This document shows positions 22,390 to 35,039 of a DNA stretch of 64,000 bases, piece after piece. Position numbers and translations under genes: made by a program. The stretch is from the NCBI GenBank assembly GCA_047967505.1, contig CM106539.1; one strand, written 5' to 3'. The DNA is from Dipteris shenzhenensis. Taxonomy: Eukaryota; Polypodiophyta; Polypodiopsida; Gleicheniales. The notes under the pieces were generated by a model. The model ran no database searches. It was not told where the DNA came from and saw only the letters and a list, made by a program, of their open reading frames with translations. Positions within the stretch are counted from its first letter, which is position 1. Every line of letters begins with the position of its first letter.

Positions 22390-22880
22390 CTTTGCTAGAA
22401 GGTAGAGGTTTGTTGGGTCTCATACTCGAGATAGGGCAATGTAAACAAGACCATGCGCTCTGATGTTGGATGGATTAAAGGCAAGAGAATCCATTGAAAG
22501 CCCTTCAGCACAGTAGATGGCTCATGCTAGAGCTGGATGGATGGGGAATTGGGTATGACACACCGTGTTTAAATGTACATTTGTTGGATTGGAGTCCATG
22601 CGTCCGATTGTTCTCTGAGAAGAGGAATCTATTATTGCTACATGTTTAAGTTCCTATCTTGTGGTCATGGAATTGAATCCAAGAAATGGGAGGCTTTGCA
22701 AGTGTTTAAAAATATAATCTACAATGTTCACGAGGCCAATGTTTATGTCTAAATTACCAAAACAAATTTCAATGATCATGCCAAGCATGAGTTTAAGCTC
22801 TACATGCCATCCTCTAATAGCCTGTGGATCTTGTGGTACCCAAATTGCTTTGCTATAAATTTTGTGCATGCCTTGAGGAT
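22390..22880 (-). pseudogene. PIF1-like helicase C-terminal remnant
   Basis: Reading the minus strand: LKLMLGMIIEICFGNLDINI then GLVN (about 22720-22800; family: LKxGAxVMLLxNLDxxxGLVNGxxG), then FPIHPALA, a stop, AIYCAEGLSMDSL (family: FPxxPAFAxTIHKxQGxTLDxV) and finally AHGLVYIALSRV, a stop, DPTNL (family: GxxYVALSRVxxxxGL). The order matches helicase motifs V and VI of PIF1 proteins, including Helitron-encoded ones. Stops and a frame change make it inactive. No Rep domain was seen upstream on the minus strand, so a Helitron origin is possible but unproven. It is not the missing C-terminus of the gene at 1-1230, being 21 kb away and degraded. Confidence 0.7.
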
Positions 22881-22974
22881 GTGTGATGGGGTGTCTAACA
22901 GATTGAAGAACTCATTACTGTGCATGCATTGAGGATGTGTGGTGGGGCATCTAATAGATTGAAGACCTCAATAT
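22863..22974. repeat. 56-bp tandem duplication
   Basis: Units 22863-22918 and 22919-22974 both read TGTGCATGC(C/A)TTGAGGATGTG ... GATTGAAGA. It overlaps the upstream end of the helicase remnant. Confidence 0.85.
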
Positions 22975-25700
22975 TGTGCTTGTATTTAGAATTGTTTGTG
23001 TGGTAAAGGTGTGTTACTATATGTTTTTATTAGGGAGCATGTATGTATAGTTTGTATAAGGAAGCAATGCCATTACTTGATTGTTCTCCTACATCTTGTT
23101 GGTCTTGTCCATTTCTCTCCATAGGTCATTTGTGTTAGCACTATTTCTTGTCCTTGAACTTGCGGATGATGGTGAAGACAAGTTGCTCGAGTCATTGGAA
23201 GGAGGTGTGAAGGACATGATTTTGTTGTTGTTTTTTGGTTCCCCTCAATAATGTATTGATGATGGTTGTGTTATTCATGCCATGTGGGAAAGTAATCATC
23301 CATCAGTGCTTGCTATCAATGAAGGGCAAAAAAGGCAAACACAATTCTATGTGGTGGGATTTTGGGTCTCTCGCACTTTGCTATAATGAGCGTATAATTC
23401 TTACATGTTTTCTTTTCTTGCATTGTGTGGGTGGAGTCCTATATTCACTAGCAAAAGAGGCCAAGCAAATATGCTAAAGTGATGGTGCATACTAGAGGTA
23501 TTTGTTGATAATGTCAGTAAAGATGTCACTAACTATGGGGTCCATTTTCTCTAAGTGATCTTTGTTTGACCATCAACAAAGTGTGTTTCTCTACCATGCT
23601 GGGCAAGGAGAGGCATAAGTAAATGGCTTGTTGTGCACTAATGTGTTGCATGTTTAGTATCAAGTTTCCCACCTTGCACATGCATTAGTTTGTGAGCTAT
23701 GTGTGAGAGTGATCTTAACTACTTTGATGGTTTCTTTGTCAACTTTAATGATATAACAAAGTGCAATAAGAGCAACTCCATGAGGGTTCAAGACAAATTG
23801 CACGTCAGTGTTAGGTCCCAATAGTTTTGACAATGTCATGTAAAGTCATTAGCATATATGTCTGTTGGGTGCCTCTTCAAGAGTAATGCAGACTTTGAGG
23901 TGTTGCCATGCAGGGCTTAGACATATTGCTCCAAGCCGACTGAAGAAGTAGTCGTCAAAGTCCAACGATGTTGTTGAAGGTTCTAACAGGAAGGAAAATA
24001 TTTTGGCAAAGGTTTTTTTCATGAAGTTGTTGATGATGTTGTGCTCCATGGGGAGTATAATTTGTGCCTTGTGTATAGGTGGGCATGGAAAGGAAAACCT
24101 ATAAGATTTTCCTTTTCCTTGCAAGTTTTTTCCTATGTTGATGCTATTGCAAGTCTTTGCCTATGAGGCCAAGGTATGAGATATCCAATGTTATGTAGTG
24201 GTCAACAAATTCTTGTCTGTTGAGACAAAAAGTGTGCGAGGTGAGATAGCTTGTGTATGTGTTAGAGAGGTTAAAGAGTTAGAGTGTTTGTCTGAGTGAG
24301 TCTTTAAAAATGTATAAAAGAATTTTGCTACAAAATGATAGGCCTGGGCAAGCAGAGTAGAATTTTCGAAGGCAACAATAGGCCAAGGCCATAACCATAT
24401 GAGATCGCAAGAAGCCAAGGCACAATGGCCACACAAAGTTCATTCTCTATGGTGCATAATTGTTTCTCTAAACATGTAAGCTTGATCTTATATTCAAAAG
24501 GCCTACTCGAAAGGTATGGGTATGGTAAACAAAAGTTGTTGTTTGTTTGGGATCGAATTACAACCAGATGCTAAGCCAAAATATTGTAGCTCCGATGGGA
24601 AGCAACAACACGAGGTGACAAAATTGCTTTCAAAGACAAAGCGGGGCAACAATGTACTCCATACACAAGAATTGGCGACACATGTGCAATGTAGGTATTG
24701 GGGTTTTGGGGATGGCAATGGCGACACTCTCTTTACCTGGAGTTCTTTCAGTACAAGAGGAGGGCAGCCTTCCAAGTGATGGAATGCTACCTGTGCACCA
24801 CCACCAAAGGAGCTGTCGAGATGATCAAGCTCTATTTACCACAACACGATCACTTGGCTTCATTCATCGCTACTCAAATCCATCATCCCTTTTGACGACA
24901 ACCTCAATTTCCACAAAGTGCTTCATTCGTTGTGCCCAAAGGCTTCATTAATTGATACCAAATTTATGGAATTCATGTTTGCTCATTGATATGTGTTTTA
25001 TATTTCCATTGATTAGAAGAATCGTATTGAACGAGACCTAGCATTTTTGAAAAATGTATAAAGTATGGAGAGTAGAGGTGTAGATAGAAAATGACTCATC
25101 CTAAAGGCTCACACCAAAAGAGTTTGCGACCCGCCAAAAGCAAAGGACCTTCTAAAGTTTGTTTCTAGAAGAGCATGGATCTTTGCATGAGGAAAAGACA
25201 CATGTCCTAGTACTTGCAATCCTCTCCCATCTTAGAGGAGTGATCTCCTCCTAAGAAGTTATTTCACCAAGCTAAACATGCAAACATAGATTGTTCATGA
25301 GAAACTATTCATTCTTGATTTTGATCGAGATGGTGTAGTAGCAAAATCTACGATGAAGAGCACAGCTACTATGAAGTTTCATTAAGGGATCCTTTGAAGT
25401 TGACAAAGACCTACAAACATCCAAATAAGCAGTTTGACGAAAGGAAGCATGAGATTGAATGAACTAGAAGAAAATCTTATATGGCGCGGTGCAATCAATG
25501 CAAATAAATAAGTGCATGTCAATGATTTTTGTAGAATGCCAAAAGACGAATTCGAGAAATGGGCAGAGTCAAGACATGCACAAGAGGTCAGACTAATGCA
25601 TGCACCAACCAATTTTTATTAGCACTACCCTACAGGGAGTGCTCCTTACACTTTTTTAAAAAGTGTCCCTCCACTAATTTTAAACCACGTTTCCCCATTC

Positions 25701-25704
<4 letters not shown>

Positions 25705-25755
<51 letters not shown>
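25705..25755. repeat. (CT)25 microsatellite
   Basis: Uninterrupted CT dinucleotides over 51 bp. Confidence 0.97.
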
Positions 25756-25758
<3 letters not shown>

Positions 25759-26805
25759 CCAAATCAACTCATCCGCAATGCTCACGAGTACTTGTACTCG
25801 CTTGTTTATTTATTTTTTCACCTTACCTTCACTCAACCCTCATTGGGACATACTGTTTGAAAATCAATTAATTAGTTCGGTCCCTCCCATAAAAATTAAC
25901 TCATTTTAACCTAAGAGGTAGAAGGCCCCCCCTCACAAAATACCCAATTAACCTATGCCCCCCTCGCCCTCATCCTCCTCTTAGCAGCTCTCCCCTCCAC
26001 CTCCTCACCCACCATTCTCGGCTCTCTCCCTCCCCTTTTTTCTCCCCCTCTCTCCCTTTACTCGGCCTCTATCCCCCTTCTCTCCCTACCCATCTCTCCT
26101 TCCCCTTGCCATTGCTCTCTCCTTTCACATCAGGGCATCATGCCTATTTCCAAAAAGGTGGCTCATTTGTCATACACCATGGCACAAGATCCCTTGTCTC
26201 TTCTCACTCTCATGTTTCAATAGGGTGAGAACTCTACTATGTGAGTCATTGCTTGCATCTAACAAACGTGGTGCACCTTGATAAATGTAGCTATTTGCGT
26301 CTCTAATGAATGTCATGTAAAAGTTAGATTATTCCATCGCTCCAACCTTTCATACTACCTGGCCTTATACGAAGCCCATCTGCACCGTAGTGAATTGGAT
26401 CAAAGTTCTACTTTTGCCTTAGACGTCAAGGCTACATCAAACTGAACGCTACCCTGCCAAAATCCATGAATCTAGGAGACACTATTTACTTGGTGAGAAC
26501 TCTTGGAGGGGGGATAGGAAGTGAGAGAGGGAGACAAGGGTGAGGAAGGTGGAGGAATGGTTGAGAAGCAAGGAGATTTATCATCACAGATGCATGCAAA
26601 TATTTATTTGACACGAAGACATATATATATATATCTCAGCTCACGTTGTTATGTCACCTCTGTCATGCCTACTAATAGGAATGACGAGTTGCATCACTCA
26701 TCTACAATGGGTTAGAGACCCACTCTGCTCGGTCTCAAGGTACAATCTTAAAATGTCAATAAACAAAAATTCAAGTTTCATGTAACCCAATTTACTTAAC
26801 AAATG

Positions 26806-26945
26806 CAATTCAATTTATTAGGGGAGCTCTATGTAGATCTATTATATCTTTTTGAATTTTTTATCTTGCTCTACACTCAACAAACACAATTCAACTTATT
26901 AGGGGAGCTCTATGTGGATCTATTGGATCTTTTTGTATATGGCTT
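26806..26945. repeat. 81-bp tandem duplication (second copy partial)
   Basis: CAATTCAA(T/C)TTATTAGGGG followed by AGCTCTATGT(A/G)GATCTATT starts at 26806 and again at 26887. Confidence 0.85.
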
Positions 26946-26995
26946 TGGAGGCTTTGAGAGTTTCTTTTTTATCATTGTGTTCTTTTGGACATCAT

Positions 26996-26998
<3 letters not shown>

Positions 26999-27057
<59 letters not shown>
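26999..27057. repeat. Compound (TG)n(AG)n microsatellite
   Basis: About 14 TG units followed directly by about 15 AG units. Confidence 0.95.
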
Positions 27058-27058
<1 letters not shown>

Positions 27059-27165
27059 CTCCTTTTAGCACATGCATTGATCGGTTCTTAAATTGCTAAT
27101 CAATCACCTTGCATACTTGGATTGGATTTTGAAATTTTGGCTAAGTCTTAACCCATGGCTTTGAG

Positions 27166-27310
27166 AGCTTCCATCTCCTCCTTTCATTCCATTGACCTTC
27201 CATCTCCTCCTTTCTCCTAAAGGTGAACTTCCATCTCCTCCTTCCTCCCAAAGGTGAACTTCCATCTCCTCCATCCCATTGACCTTCTATCTCCTCCATC
27301 CTCCCAAAGC
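27166..27310. repeat. Minisatellite, unit about 30 bp, five degenerate copies
   Basis: CTTCCATCTCCTCC recurs at roughly 27168, 27199, 27229, 27258 and (as TTCTATCTCCTCC) 27286, separated by alternating CCATTGAC and CCAAAGGTGAA blocks. Confidence 0.75.
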
Positions 27311-27593
27311 TACCTCGTCTTTCCACCTCCTCCCCTCTCATCCAAGAGCTCCTTCTTTATGACAAGTGGCAGGCTCTTCTCCTCCAAGTTGCCACGTGTC
27401 TTCATTTTTTCCCTAGTATCCATGATTAATAGGTTAAAGATTACTACTAGAAATTATCGTGGCATTTTAATATGACCTTAGCTTATCGCATGTATCCCCA
27501 TAATCGGACTTAAACTTACGTTAATTTGTTAGCCGGGAGGATGTGAGCAACAAATTAATCCGAATTTCCATTTTTTCGACATCATGGAGATAT

Positions 27594-27860
27594 CGTCACA
27601 ACTAGGAAATGCAGATTGACATAGCAAATAGAGTAAAGAGGCAAAAGAAGATAGCGACAAGACAAAAGGAGAAATGCGGAGCACCCAAGACTGCCAATGC
27701 TCTCGCTGGTTATTCATTTAAAAGCCTTTGAATCAGCCATCGCTGCCCTTAGGCTTACATCAAGAAAGCAACACAGTTTGTTACACTATCAATGCCACTT
27801 CAAAATGCCAGCAAGACATCTACATGTATCCCTCTTCTACCACGTGGCACTAGTTGTCAC
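27594..27860 (-). repeat. 3' LTR of the interrupted gypsy element
   Basis: 267 bp, aligned with 35793-36031 through CGTCACAACTAGGAA, AGAGTAAAGAGGCAAAAGAA and CTTAGGCTTACATCAAGAAA. It carries small insertions relative to the other LTR. Confidence 0.82.
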
Positions 27861-28340
27861 GTCTTTCCCCCCTTGAAATTGGATTGTCCTTGCATGATAT
27901 GGCTTGATCCTGGAAATGTGTGATGTTTTATTTGTTTTGCGTCGATCCTTTGTGCATCTTTGTAGAGCATAAGTAGTCCTTCCAATGGGCTTGATTACTT
28001 GATAAGGCCCGACCAAGGTGAGCCCAGAATTTCTCTGCCAATCCCTTCTTCCATACTGGATAGTGCACAACACCGTATCTCCAGTGTGAAATTGAACATC
28101 CCTATGTTTCTTATCATATCGTGTTTTCTGTCTTTTTTGTGCCTTGTTTAAATGCTCAACTACATTTTGTTGAAGAAAGCGTAATGCTTCCTGCATATAA
28201 TTTGCCCATTGGGTTGCTTCTTTATGTTTAATCTGTGCTTCGTCCGATCACCCCGACTTCTGGTGGAAAAATAGTTGATCGTCCATATAGAGCTTTGAAT
28301 GGACTTATAATTGTTGATTCCTGTAAGGCCATATTGCATG
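27837..28340 (-). pseudogene. Gypsy integrase C-terminal part
   Basis: A minus frame at 27837-28196 has NKAQKRQKTRYDKKHRDVQF then GDTVLCT, LVGPYQVIKPIGRTTYALQ and ISRIKPYHA, matching the post-core integrase region (family: AQxRQKxYADxxRRDxxFxxGDxVLL, then GPFxVxxRIGxVAYxLxLP, then VSxLKPY). A second frame to the right (28200-28340) adds SPFKALYGR, the end of the catalytic core. The DD35E residues are missing. There is no chromodomain. The frame runs through the polypurine tract into the LTR. Confidence 0.82.
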
Positions 28341-28344
28341 TGAG

Positions 28345-31300
28345 GGGATAACTAGGCACCTAGAATAAGGTTAGTGAATAGTCACATGGGGGGATGTGAA
28401 GGGGTGTGAATGGACCCTTGAGGTTCCAATTGCCCATAACTTCCCTTAGTCTTCTATCTTGAGGTACTCAATCAGGGATTGCACGTATGTAGACTTACAA
28501 TGATTCCTCTACTTGTATTTTTGAGTTTCTGAAATTTTGTTCCAGTTTTGAAGTTCCGAATGAGTAAAGACTATGTATCACATTTGAGTTCCTATAATCT
28601 AATAGGTAGAATTCTGGAATAAGTATCTACTTGTTACACTGGGGCGATCGTGCAACGGTTCTTACTTTCAGATTACTTTAGTTCATGAAGAAATTTGCCA
28701 GTTTGTGGCCTACACGATGGCAAGGAGCTGTTGTTCAAGATGAAGAGAATTGCTTGCTCAAAATGGGAAGGATGCAGGAAATGCATGAGCCCAGGTGAAG
28801 GGAGCCGGTAGAGAGCTGCCATGGCGAGGGAGGAGTAGATGGCTGTGTCTCCTTATTCGACCTATTAAGAATTCCCTTAGTGTTCCCCTTTTGGTTTCAA
28901 GCATAATTTTTTTTGGAAAACACGTATGTGCCTGCAATGCAACCTGGTGAAATGATATGATGAAGAGTCACCGTATACTTCTCCCCCAGAAGATCATTCC
29001 ATTCTTGGTCTACCAATCTTTCCTGTTTACAAAGCATAGACACGCTCCATCGTCCATTCTAAGCATTGCAAGAGGCAAAATTCTATAAATGGGCATCAAT
29101 TTCTCTGTTTGGGAAAGCACAAAGAAACACGGGACAAGGTTGGCTGTAACATAGTTCATGGAGGCGGAGAAATTGAATGCAGAGGTTCAAGAACCAAAGG
29201 GCTTAATGGCTTTGAGATCTGTAGGGGTGCAAGAATAATACAAAGCACAGTGACCGATCAAGAAAAGAACGTCAAAAATCACAATTGGGCTGCCTTTTTA
29301 TCTACAATTGCTGTTTTGCACTCCGAGATTGACGCTTCAGCCTGCAAGAAACATTAATAACAAAAGAGGACAACATCAATGAGGTCGATAGGTGATATGC
29401 AGCCCTGTGATAACGAAGATTCTTGTTGAGAAGACTCAAAGAAGCATCTTGTTCCACTAGAGCCCAAGTGCTTCACAATCTGCGTATGAGAGAAGTTGGC
29501 CTGTGATTTCAGCAACGAGATATTTGTCATCCCAAAGGAGCTTAGACGTCATCAAAGGATTCTCATCAGATTCCTTTTTTTTTGGTGGTGTATGAGAGAA
29601 AGTTTTCAACCCATCTTCAACAAAGAATCTCTTTCCATCAGCTGCGATCCTTCTCCACTTGAAAAAAGAGACATACTCCAAGAGCAGTTGCTCACTCTTT
29701 TTGGTTGAGTTGGAAGCCAGGATTTACGGGCCACGCTTTCTTAGGATTTATCTTGGCATGGAAGAGGAGGAGACAATAATGTATGGCCATTTGGCGGTGG
29801 AGACAAGAGCATCCTTTTTGTCAAAAATAATGACCTTTTGTAACAAGACAATCAACGTAAGGAGCAGCTACAGATGGAGAGATTGATGCAACCAGGCTAT
29901 CCGATAGAGAGAGCGGCCTGAAAGAAGGGATCATCAAGATCAATGACTATGGGAATGAAGGAAACATCGCTATATTCTGTCTATTTCTGCAACAGCGACA
30001 TGAAAGATCCACGGGAGCAGGAGAGTCTATGATGTTGATCCTATTTTGAAACATTACCTTGATTCTGAAAATCGTAAGTTTATTCTGTCGCAGCTCTACG
30101 ATGATCCTGTGGGCAGTTGATTGCTCAATGTACAATGAATCACATTGAAAATCTAAGTATCGGATGTTAGAAGGCAACAATCAGAGAGAAAAAAAAAAGT
30201 GCGGTGTTCTTGAGAGAGAGCAACTCAGCTCATAATTCGGTTCTTTCACTATGCTTGGATGAGCCTGAAAGCCTTCTTTTTGAGCATCCCATTACAAGAG
30301 AACAACGGAAGAAGCCTCGATCTTGTCCAGCAGAAGACGATTTGCCATCAATGAGCAAGAAAGGAAGTTCGCTTGGTGAGGGACAGCGGAAGGCGCATTA
30401 GCCAGCTTCTAATATCTGCAAAGAAATGTATTTGGAAAAGGCCAATCTCTGATTATGTGGAATGTTGCTGAAGTTTAGTTGGCCAAAGCAAAGTAATTTT
30501 AGTCAGATTGCCCACATTGAGTATTCACAAGTTTCGAATTTCTTCTCAGGTTTCATCATCACATCATAACAGCTTTTCTTTGCTACATGTAAATTAGTAT
30601 AAAAGCTTTGATATCTGCTCAAAAATGGGGAAAAGAAAATGTCAAATTTGTTCATAACACACGCCATGGCTCTCAAAATCAATAGCAAAAGCAGCTGTGA
30701 AACAATTCTCTATAGCAATGTTAGCCCGAAGATAACATAGACAACATATGCTTTGTTAAGAGAAGGCAACCATTGTTCTTTGTTGCGGCCTTGTGTGGGG
30801 ATAATCAGCCGATTGATCAAAATTTACAATCGGAATGCAAAGCTACCCATGGGTGAAAGAGATGCATGTCTCAACGTGGTTCGATATGGAAAGCCTGAAG
30901 CAAGTTTGAGTAGAAAATGATGTGACAAAGCCTGCACAAGACAAAAATCAACCTAACTAATGAGAAGATCTGGCTCAGCCAATGAGAAGATTTGGCTCAG
31001 TCATTGTGAAGAGGTTGAAAGATGATCACAAATGCAAGCATGCAAGTCTGAACTAGTCTTAAAAGGGAACAAAGATTCAATTTTGAATTCGAAAGTTTAC
31101 AGTTCATGATCTTTGGACTGTCAAGAGGTAGTCCGCACAGTTTCGAAGGCTAAATTTTAAAGTTTGAATCAGTTTGACTAAAGAAAGAAAAGCACAACTT
31201 GTGTTTTGTATGGATAGCCATAAAATGACCAACATATGAAGTCAGGCAAAGCTTGATTCAGCAATATGATGATTAGCAATAATTCGAGGGTTTATACAAC

Positions 31301-33420
31301 TTCATGTCCATCTATTGCATTGGTGGTTTACTGGATGGAGGGATGGTATGACTATCCAGGCGGAAGCAAGTCTCAGAATTTGACTGTCAAAGTCTACCCT
31401 ACAAGTTCAATTTCCAAATTCAGATTCCAATTCTTGGGTGAAGGTTGCTTGTGGCTGCAAAGTTAACTACTGCAAAGATTGATGACAAGTATTTCTAGGT
31501 AGCACTATTTCTTGGTCGGCCTATTTGACAATGAAGGAATCTGAGAATCAAGAAAACATAATTAAGGCAACAGCAACATATTATAGAGATGGGACAAGTA
31601 CAAATGGGGGAAGTTGTCAAGAGACCAGCATATGCAATTTAGAAACCTATCAATAAACAATACAATGACTATTCAAAGATTCAATAGTAATTTGGTTCCC
31701 TTGTTGTAATCTGCCATAGTTTTTGTCAACAGACCAAAATTCATCTTGGTGGCAAAGTCGAATCCTTGCAATGGAGGCTCTCAAGTCATCTCCAAAAAGA
31801 TTGTGGTTCATGATTTGAACTATTCCAAGAAGATTGAGTTCTAATTTTTGATTGAAATACAACTTCTATTAGGAAGATGGATCTGACCTTGTCCTAAATG
31901 GGGCAATGATCTATAATGATGGAATATTGGTGATGATATGCAAAATCTAATTTCTTTGGATTGAGATATAAAAGTGCAAACTGTTAGAACAAGCTGAAGC
32001 ATGAATCAAAGGTACCTTCATCTCTTTCTTTCTAATTTACATTAGCAACAATTTCTAAGTTTCTGATTATCATCATGGCAAAGTCTAAGAAGAAGAGTCG
32101 AAGCAAGCAATATCATTTATGTGGAAGTGTTAATCATGGTCCGAAGGATTGCTATATGTATTTGTGCAAGCATTGCAAAAGAAAAAGCAATCCGAAAAGT
32201 CACAAAGCTCTTGGATAAGCTTTCAGAATATTCGGTTTTGCATGATAATGCAAAGGATTGGTATGCCAAATTTCATAAAGATGATTGCAGATCTTTTCAA
32301 TATATTGTTGATGTCTTGGAACTTCAAGAAAGAGTTCAAATTTTGCAGTCCGAATATTCTCATGAGGAAGATGATGATTTTGATTCCAATTTAGATTCTG
32401 AAGATGATTCCAAAGATGAGCAAGGTATTTGCTATGTTTATTCAGATATTTCAGTTTCTAATCAAATTATAGATGTTTCAAATCAGATCAAATCAAAAAG
32501 TCATTCCAAACAGTCCGAAAGCAGCTTCAGACATTTCGAAAGCAAAGAAGTCAAGTATGTGTGAGGATTATCCAATGCCAATTAGTTCTGGATTTCTTCA
32601 TAGACAAATGGAGCAACATGATAAAGATGATTGATTTTTGACAAAGAATGATGAGAATATTGAAGATTCATATGATGATTGTGCATGCTATGCATTTACA
32701 CTGACTTTTGCTATTGATGTGATGTGGAAGAAAGAGAAGATCAATCCGATTGCATTCTTTGAGGAGCTTGACTATAGAAGCCCTTACAACAAAGAAGGTT
32801 TGGGATATGTTTCTAATTCTGAAGAAAGTCAAAGCAATGAAGTTGATATTGTTTTTGATAGTTATGCAATTGATTATTTGAAGATCTCATATTTCATGTG
32901 TGATGATGATGATGGAGCATTTGAGGAGTATGCAGAAAGCTCAAGTCTGAATGTTTTTTATGTGTTCAATGAGTAAATGGATAAACAACCAAAGATAAAA
33001 GAGTACCTGATTGATGCCAATGTTGAAGATAATAGTTCATCTCATGATGTGTTTGAGGCTGATGTTCCTATTGATGAGCATACGTGTCAAGAAGGTGCAG
33101 TTATTCAGCAATTTCTATTGTCCTTTGAGAACGAGTATGCCTTGTTGGAAGGATTTGTTCAAGCACAAAGACAACTGGAAGGAGTTGAGAGGTAGTGATG
33201 CAAGGAGGAGAAGAAGAAGAGCAACCCGAGAGCCAAAGAAGCCAAGAGGAGCCCTCTCTATCCCTAAACCTCACACTAAGAAGACCCGATGGTTTGCAAG
33301 ATGCTGATGTACTTGAATCCATAAGAGGTATGGGACAATGCATGATGCTAGTGACTTTATTTGCAAATTGTCAAGTAGCTAATAAGGTTGAGCTGAAGCA
33401 AAACAATCCTAATATACAAC
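28345..33420. other. Unidentified 5-kb segment inside the gypsy element
   Basis: Gypsy homology stops near 28345 on the left and resumes in RNase H near 33420. The DNA between matches no element I recognise. It is AT-rich and holds a gag-like acidic coding stretch on the + strand at 32066-33195, opposite to the host element. I found no direct repeats at its ends and no target duplication, so its boundaries and class are open: a damaged LTR element, a captured gene fragment, or several insertions are all possible. Confidence 0.45.
32066..33195 (+). pseudogene. Gag-like reading frames with zinc-knuckle-like motif and acidic tail
   Basis: The + strand reads AKSKKKSRSKQYHLCGSVNH then GPKDCYMYLCKHCKRK, a Cys/His cluster resembling two retroelement knuckles (first: missing Cys, then C-G-x2-N-H-x4-C; second: C-x2-C). 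Then follow three consecutive frames: 32121-32564 (charged, SEDDSKDEQ), 32638-32976 (DDCACYAFTLTF, many Asp/Glu) and 32977-33195 (ENEYALLEGFVQAQ), in two reading frames and separated by stops. Length, acidity and knuckle position suggest a retrotransposon gag or spacer region that has lost pol, but I do not recognise the family. Confidence 0.4.
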
Positions 33421-34504
33421 AACATGATGTCATGGATGAGGTGTTATGCTTCAGTATCTGGTCTTTGGCTATGTCGATGATCGCCTTAAGTAGACAATTG
33501 GTTGTCAGTGACCTCCTTCATCTTGTTGCACTAATACAACCCCTAATCCTTGATCTGATGCATTTATTTTGATCAAAAGTGGTTTAGATAGTCTAGATGC
33601 GGTAGCAAAGCATCCTCTTTCAATATGTTACAAATCTTGTAAAATGCTTCCTGGCAGTTCTGATCCCAATTAGATTTGTTGTTTGTGCATAGTAATCTTC
33701 TTAAGGGAGTCACCAACATGGATAGTTCTAGCATGAACCTCGAGCTAAAGCCCACCATTCCTAGGAACTGTTGGATCTGTTTCAAGTCCTTTGGGACTGG
33801 ATATTCTTGAATTGCTTTGACTTTCTTTGGGTCTGGCCGGATTCCATCTTCTCCAATGATGAATTCCAGGTATCTCAACCTTGATTGAGCCCATTTGCAC
33901 TTTTGTGGATTGAGTCGAATATTAAATCGTTGGAGCAAATGCACTTTTTTCAACACCTCCATGTGCTCTTCCCAAGTTTTAGTATGAATCAATATGTCAT
34001 CTAGATACACCATTACTTTGCCTTCAAAAATCAGATCCTGAAGCACAAAATTCATAAGCCTCTGAAACATACTAGGAGCATTGCTTGTACCAAAAGCCAT
34101 GACATTGAATTTGTATAGTCCGCAAGGTGTCTTCATTCTATCTTCCGGCTTCACTGGGATTTGCAAGTATCTTGCTTTCAAGTTAAGAGTTGTGATAAAT
34201 CTTGAGTGGGCTAATGAATGTAGAATGTCATCCAAGCGTGGTAGTGGATATTCGTCTTTGATGGTGACTTTGTTCAATGGACAGAAGTCAACACAGAATC
34301 TGTAAGTATTTCGGCCTTCTTCACCAGATGGGGTTCACATGCCCATGGACTTTTCGAGTGTTGTATCATCTTATCTTGGAGCATTTTGGTCACATGTTCT
34401 CTTAGCACTTGAATCTCTTTTATAGATCTCCTCCTTTGAGCTGTTGAAATGGGACGTGAATTACCAGTTGGAATCTCATGAAAAATGTTTGTTGTAGTAA
34501 TCAT
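33420..34504 (-). pseudogene. Gypsy reverse transcriptase and start of RNase H
   Basis: Frame 34504-34274 gives VLREHVTKMLQDKMIQHSKS-PWA (RT fingers); after a frameshift 34277-33573 gives KVTIKDEYPLPRLDDIL, FITTLNLKARYLQIPV, YKFNVMAFGTSNAPSMFQRL, the catalytic VMVYLDDILIHT (Asp pair intact), LNPQKCKWA and IQQFLGMVGF. To the left, in another frame with stops, ASDQGLGVVLVQQDEGGH is the RNase H opening. The family is Ty3-gypsy; the LDLKARYxQI and FGxxNAP wording is typical. Confidence 0.9.
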
Positions 34505-34839
34505 TGGCTTTGGTCATGCAAATGCACTTGGGAATGATGTCAGCAATTTTTAAATCTATGTGTTCCTCCAGATGTCTTCTTGGATCATTGTTGATGAGGT
34601 TAGCCTAGACGTCTTATGAGAGTAAATCCATGAAACTGAAATAGCGCCTTGGAGGTGTAAGCAACTTTTGTTGAAATCAATTAGAGCACCTTGGTCGCTT
34701 AGCCAATCGCAACTAAACATGATAGGGAAAATCTACTGTGACAACACTGTAGTAGGAACTTCATGCTTTGATTTCCTAAATGGATGTCAATCGTTGCACC
34801 CGTGGATGAGATTGTGAAACTTTGATTATCTCCAAAAGT

Positions 34840-34965
34840 TATTTTGTTTGGCGGCATAGATTTTTCTTATACAAAAGAACTAAATGACGTCGTTAATGAG
34901 CTACCTAAATCTACTAGTACCAACACTAGTTCATTTCGAACTTTAGCTTCTACCACAAATGCTAT
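34840..34965 (-). pseudogene. Gypsy aspartic protease remnant
   Basis: The minus strand reads LVLVDLGSSLTTSF, the retropepsin active-site block (family: LIDSGSTHSFI), in the right place between gag and RT. The frame is interrupted by stops. Confidence 0.6.
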
Positions 34966-35039
34966 GGTACTAGGAGGTCTGAAGACTTTACCTCCTTCAA
35001 GACTCTAGTTGCTCTTTTCCTGAAATCATGAATTTTGTT

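Larger units (their letters stand above)
22975..27588. other. Intergenic stretch with microsatellites, no recognised gene
   Basis: Frames of 60-119 codons occur on both strands (for example 23849-24124 -, 24516-24779 +) without a motif I recognise. The region just left of the helicase remnant's N-terminal side (23.0-24.2 kb) may be more of that element but is too decayed to show it. Pyrimidine-rich DNA dominates 25.9-26.1 kb and 27.2-27.4 kb. Confidence 0.4.
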
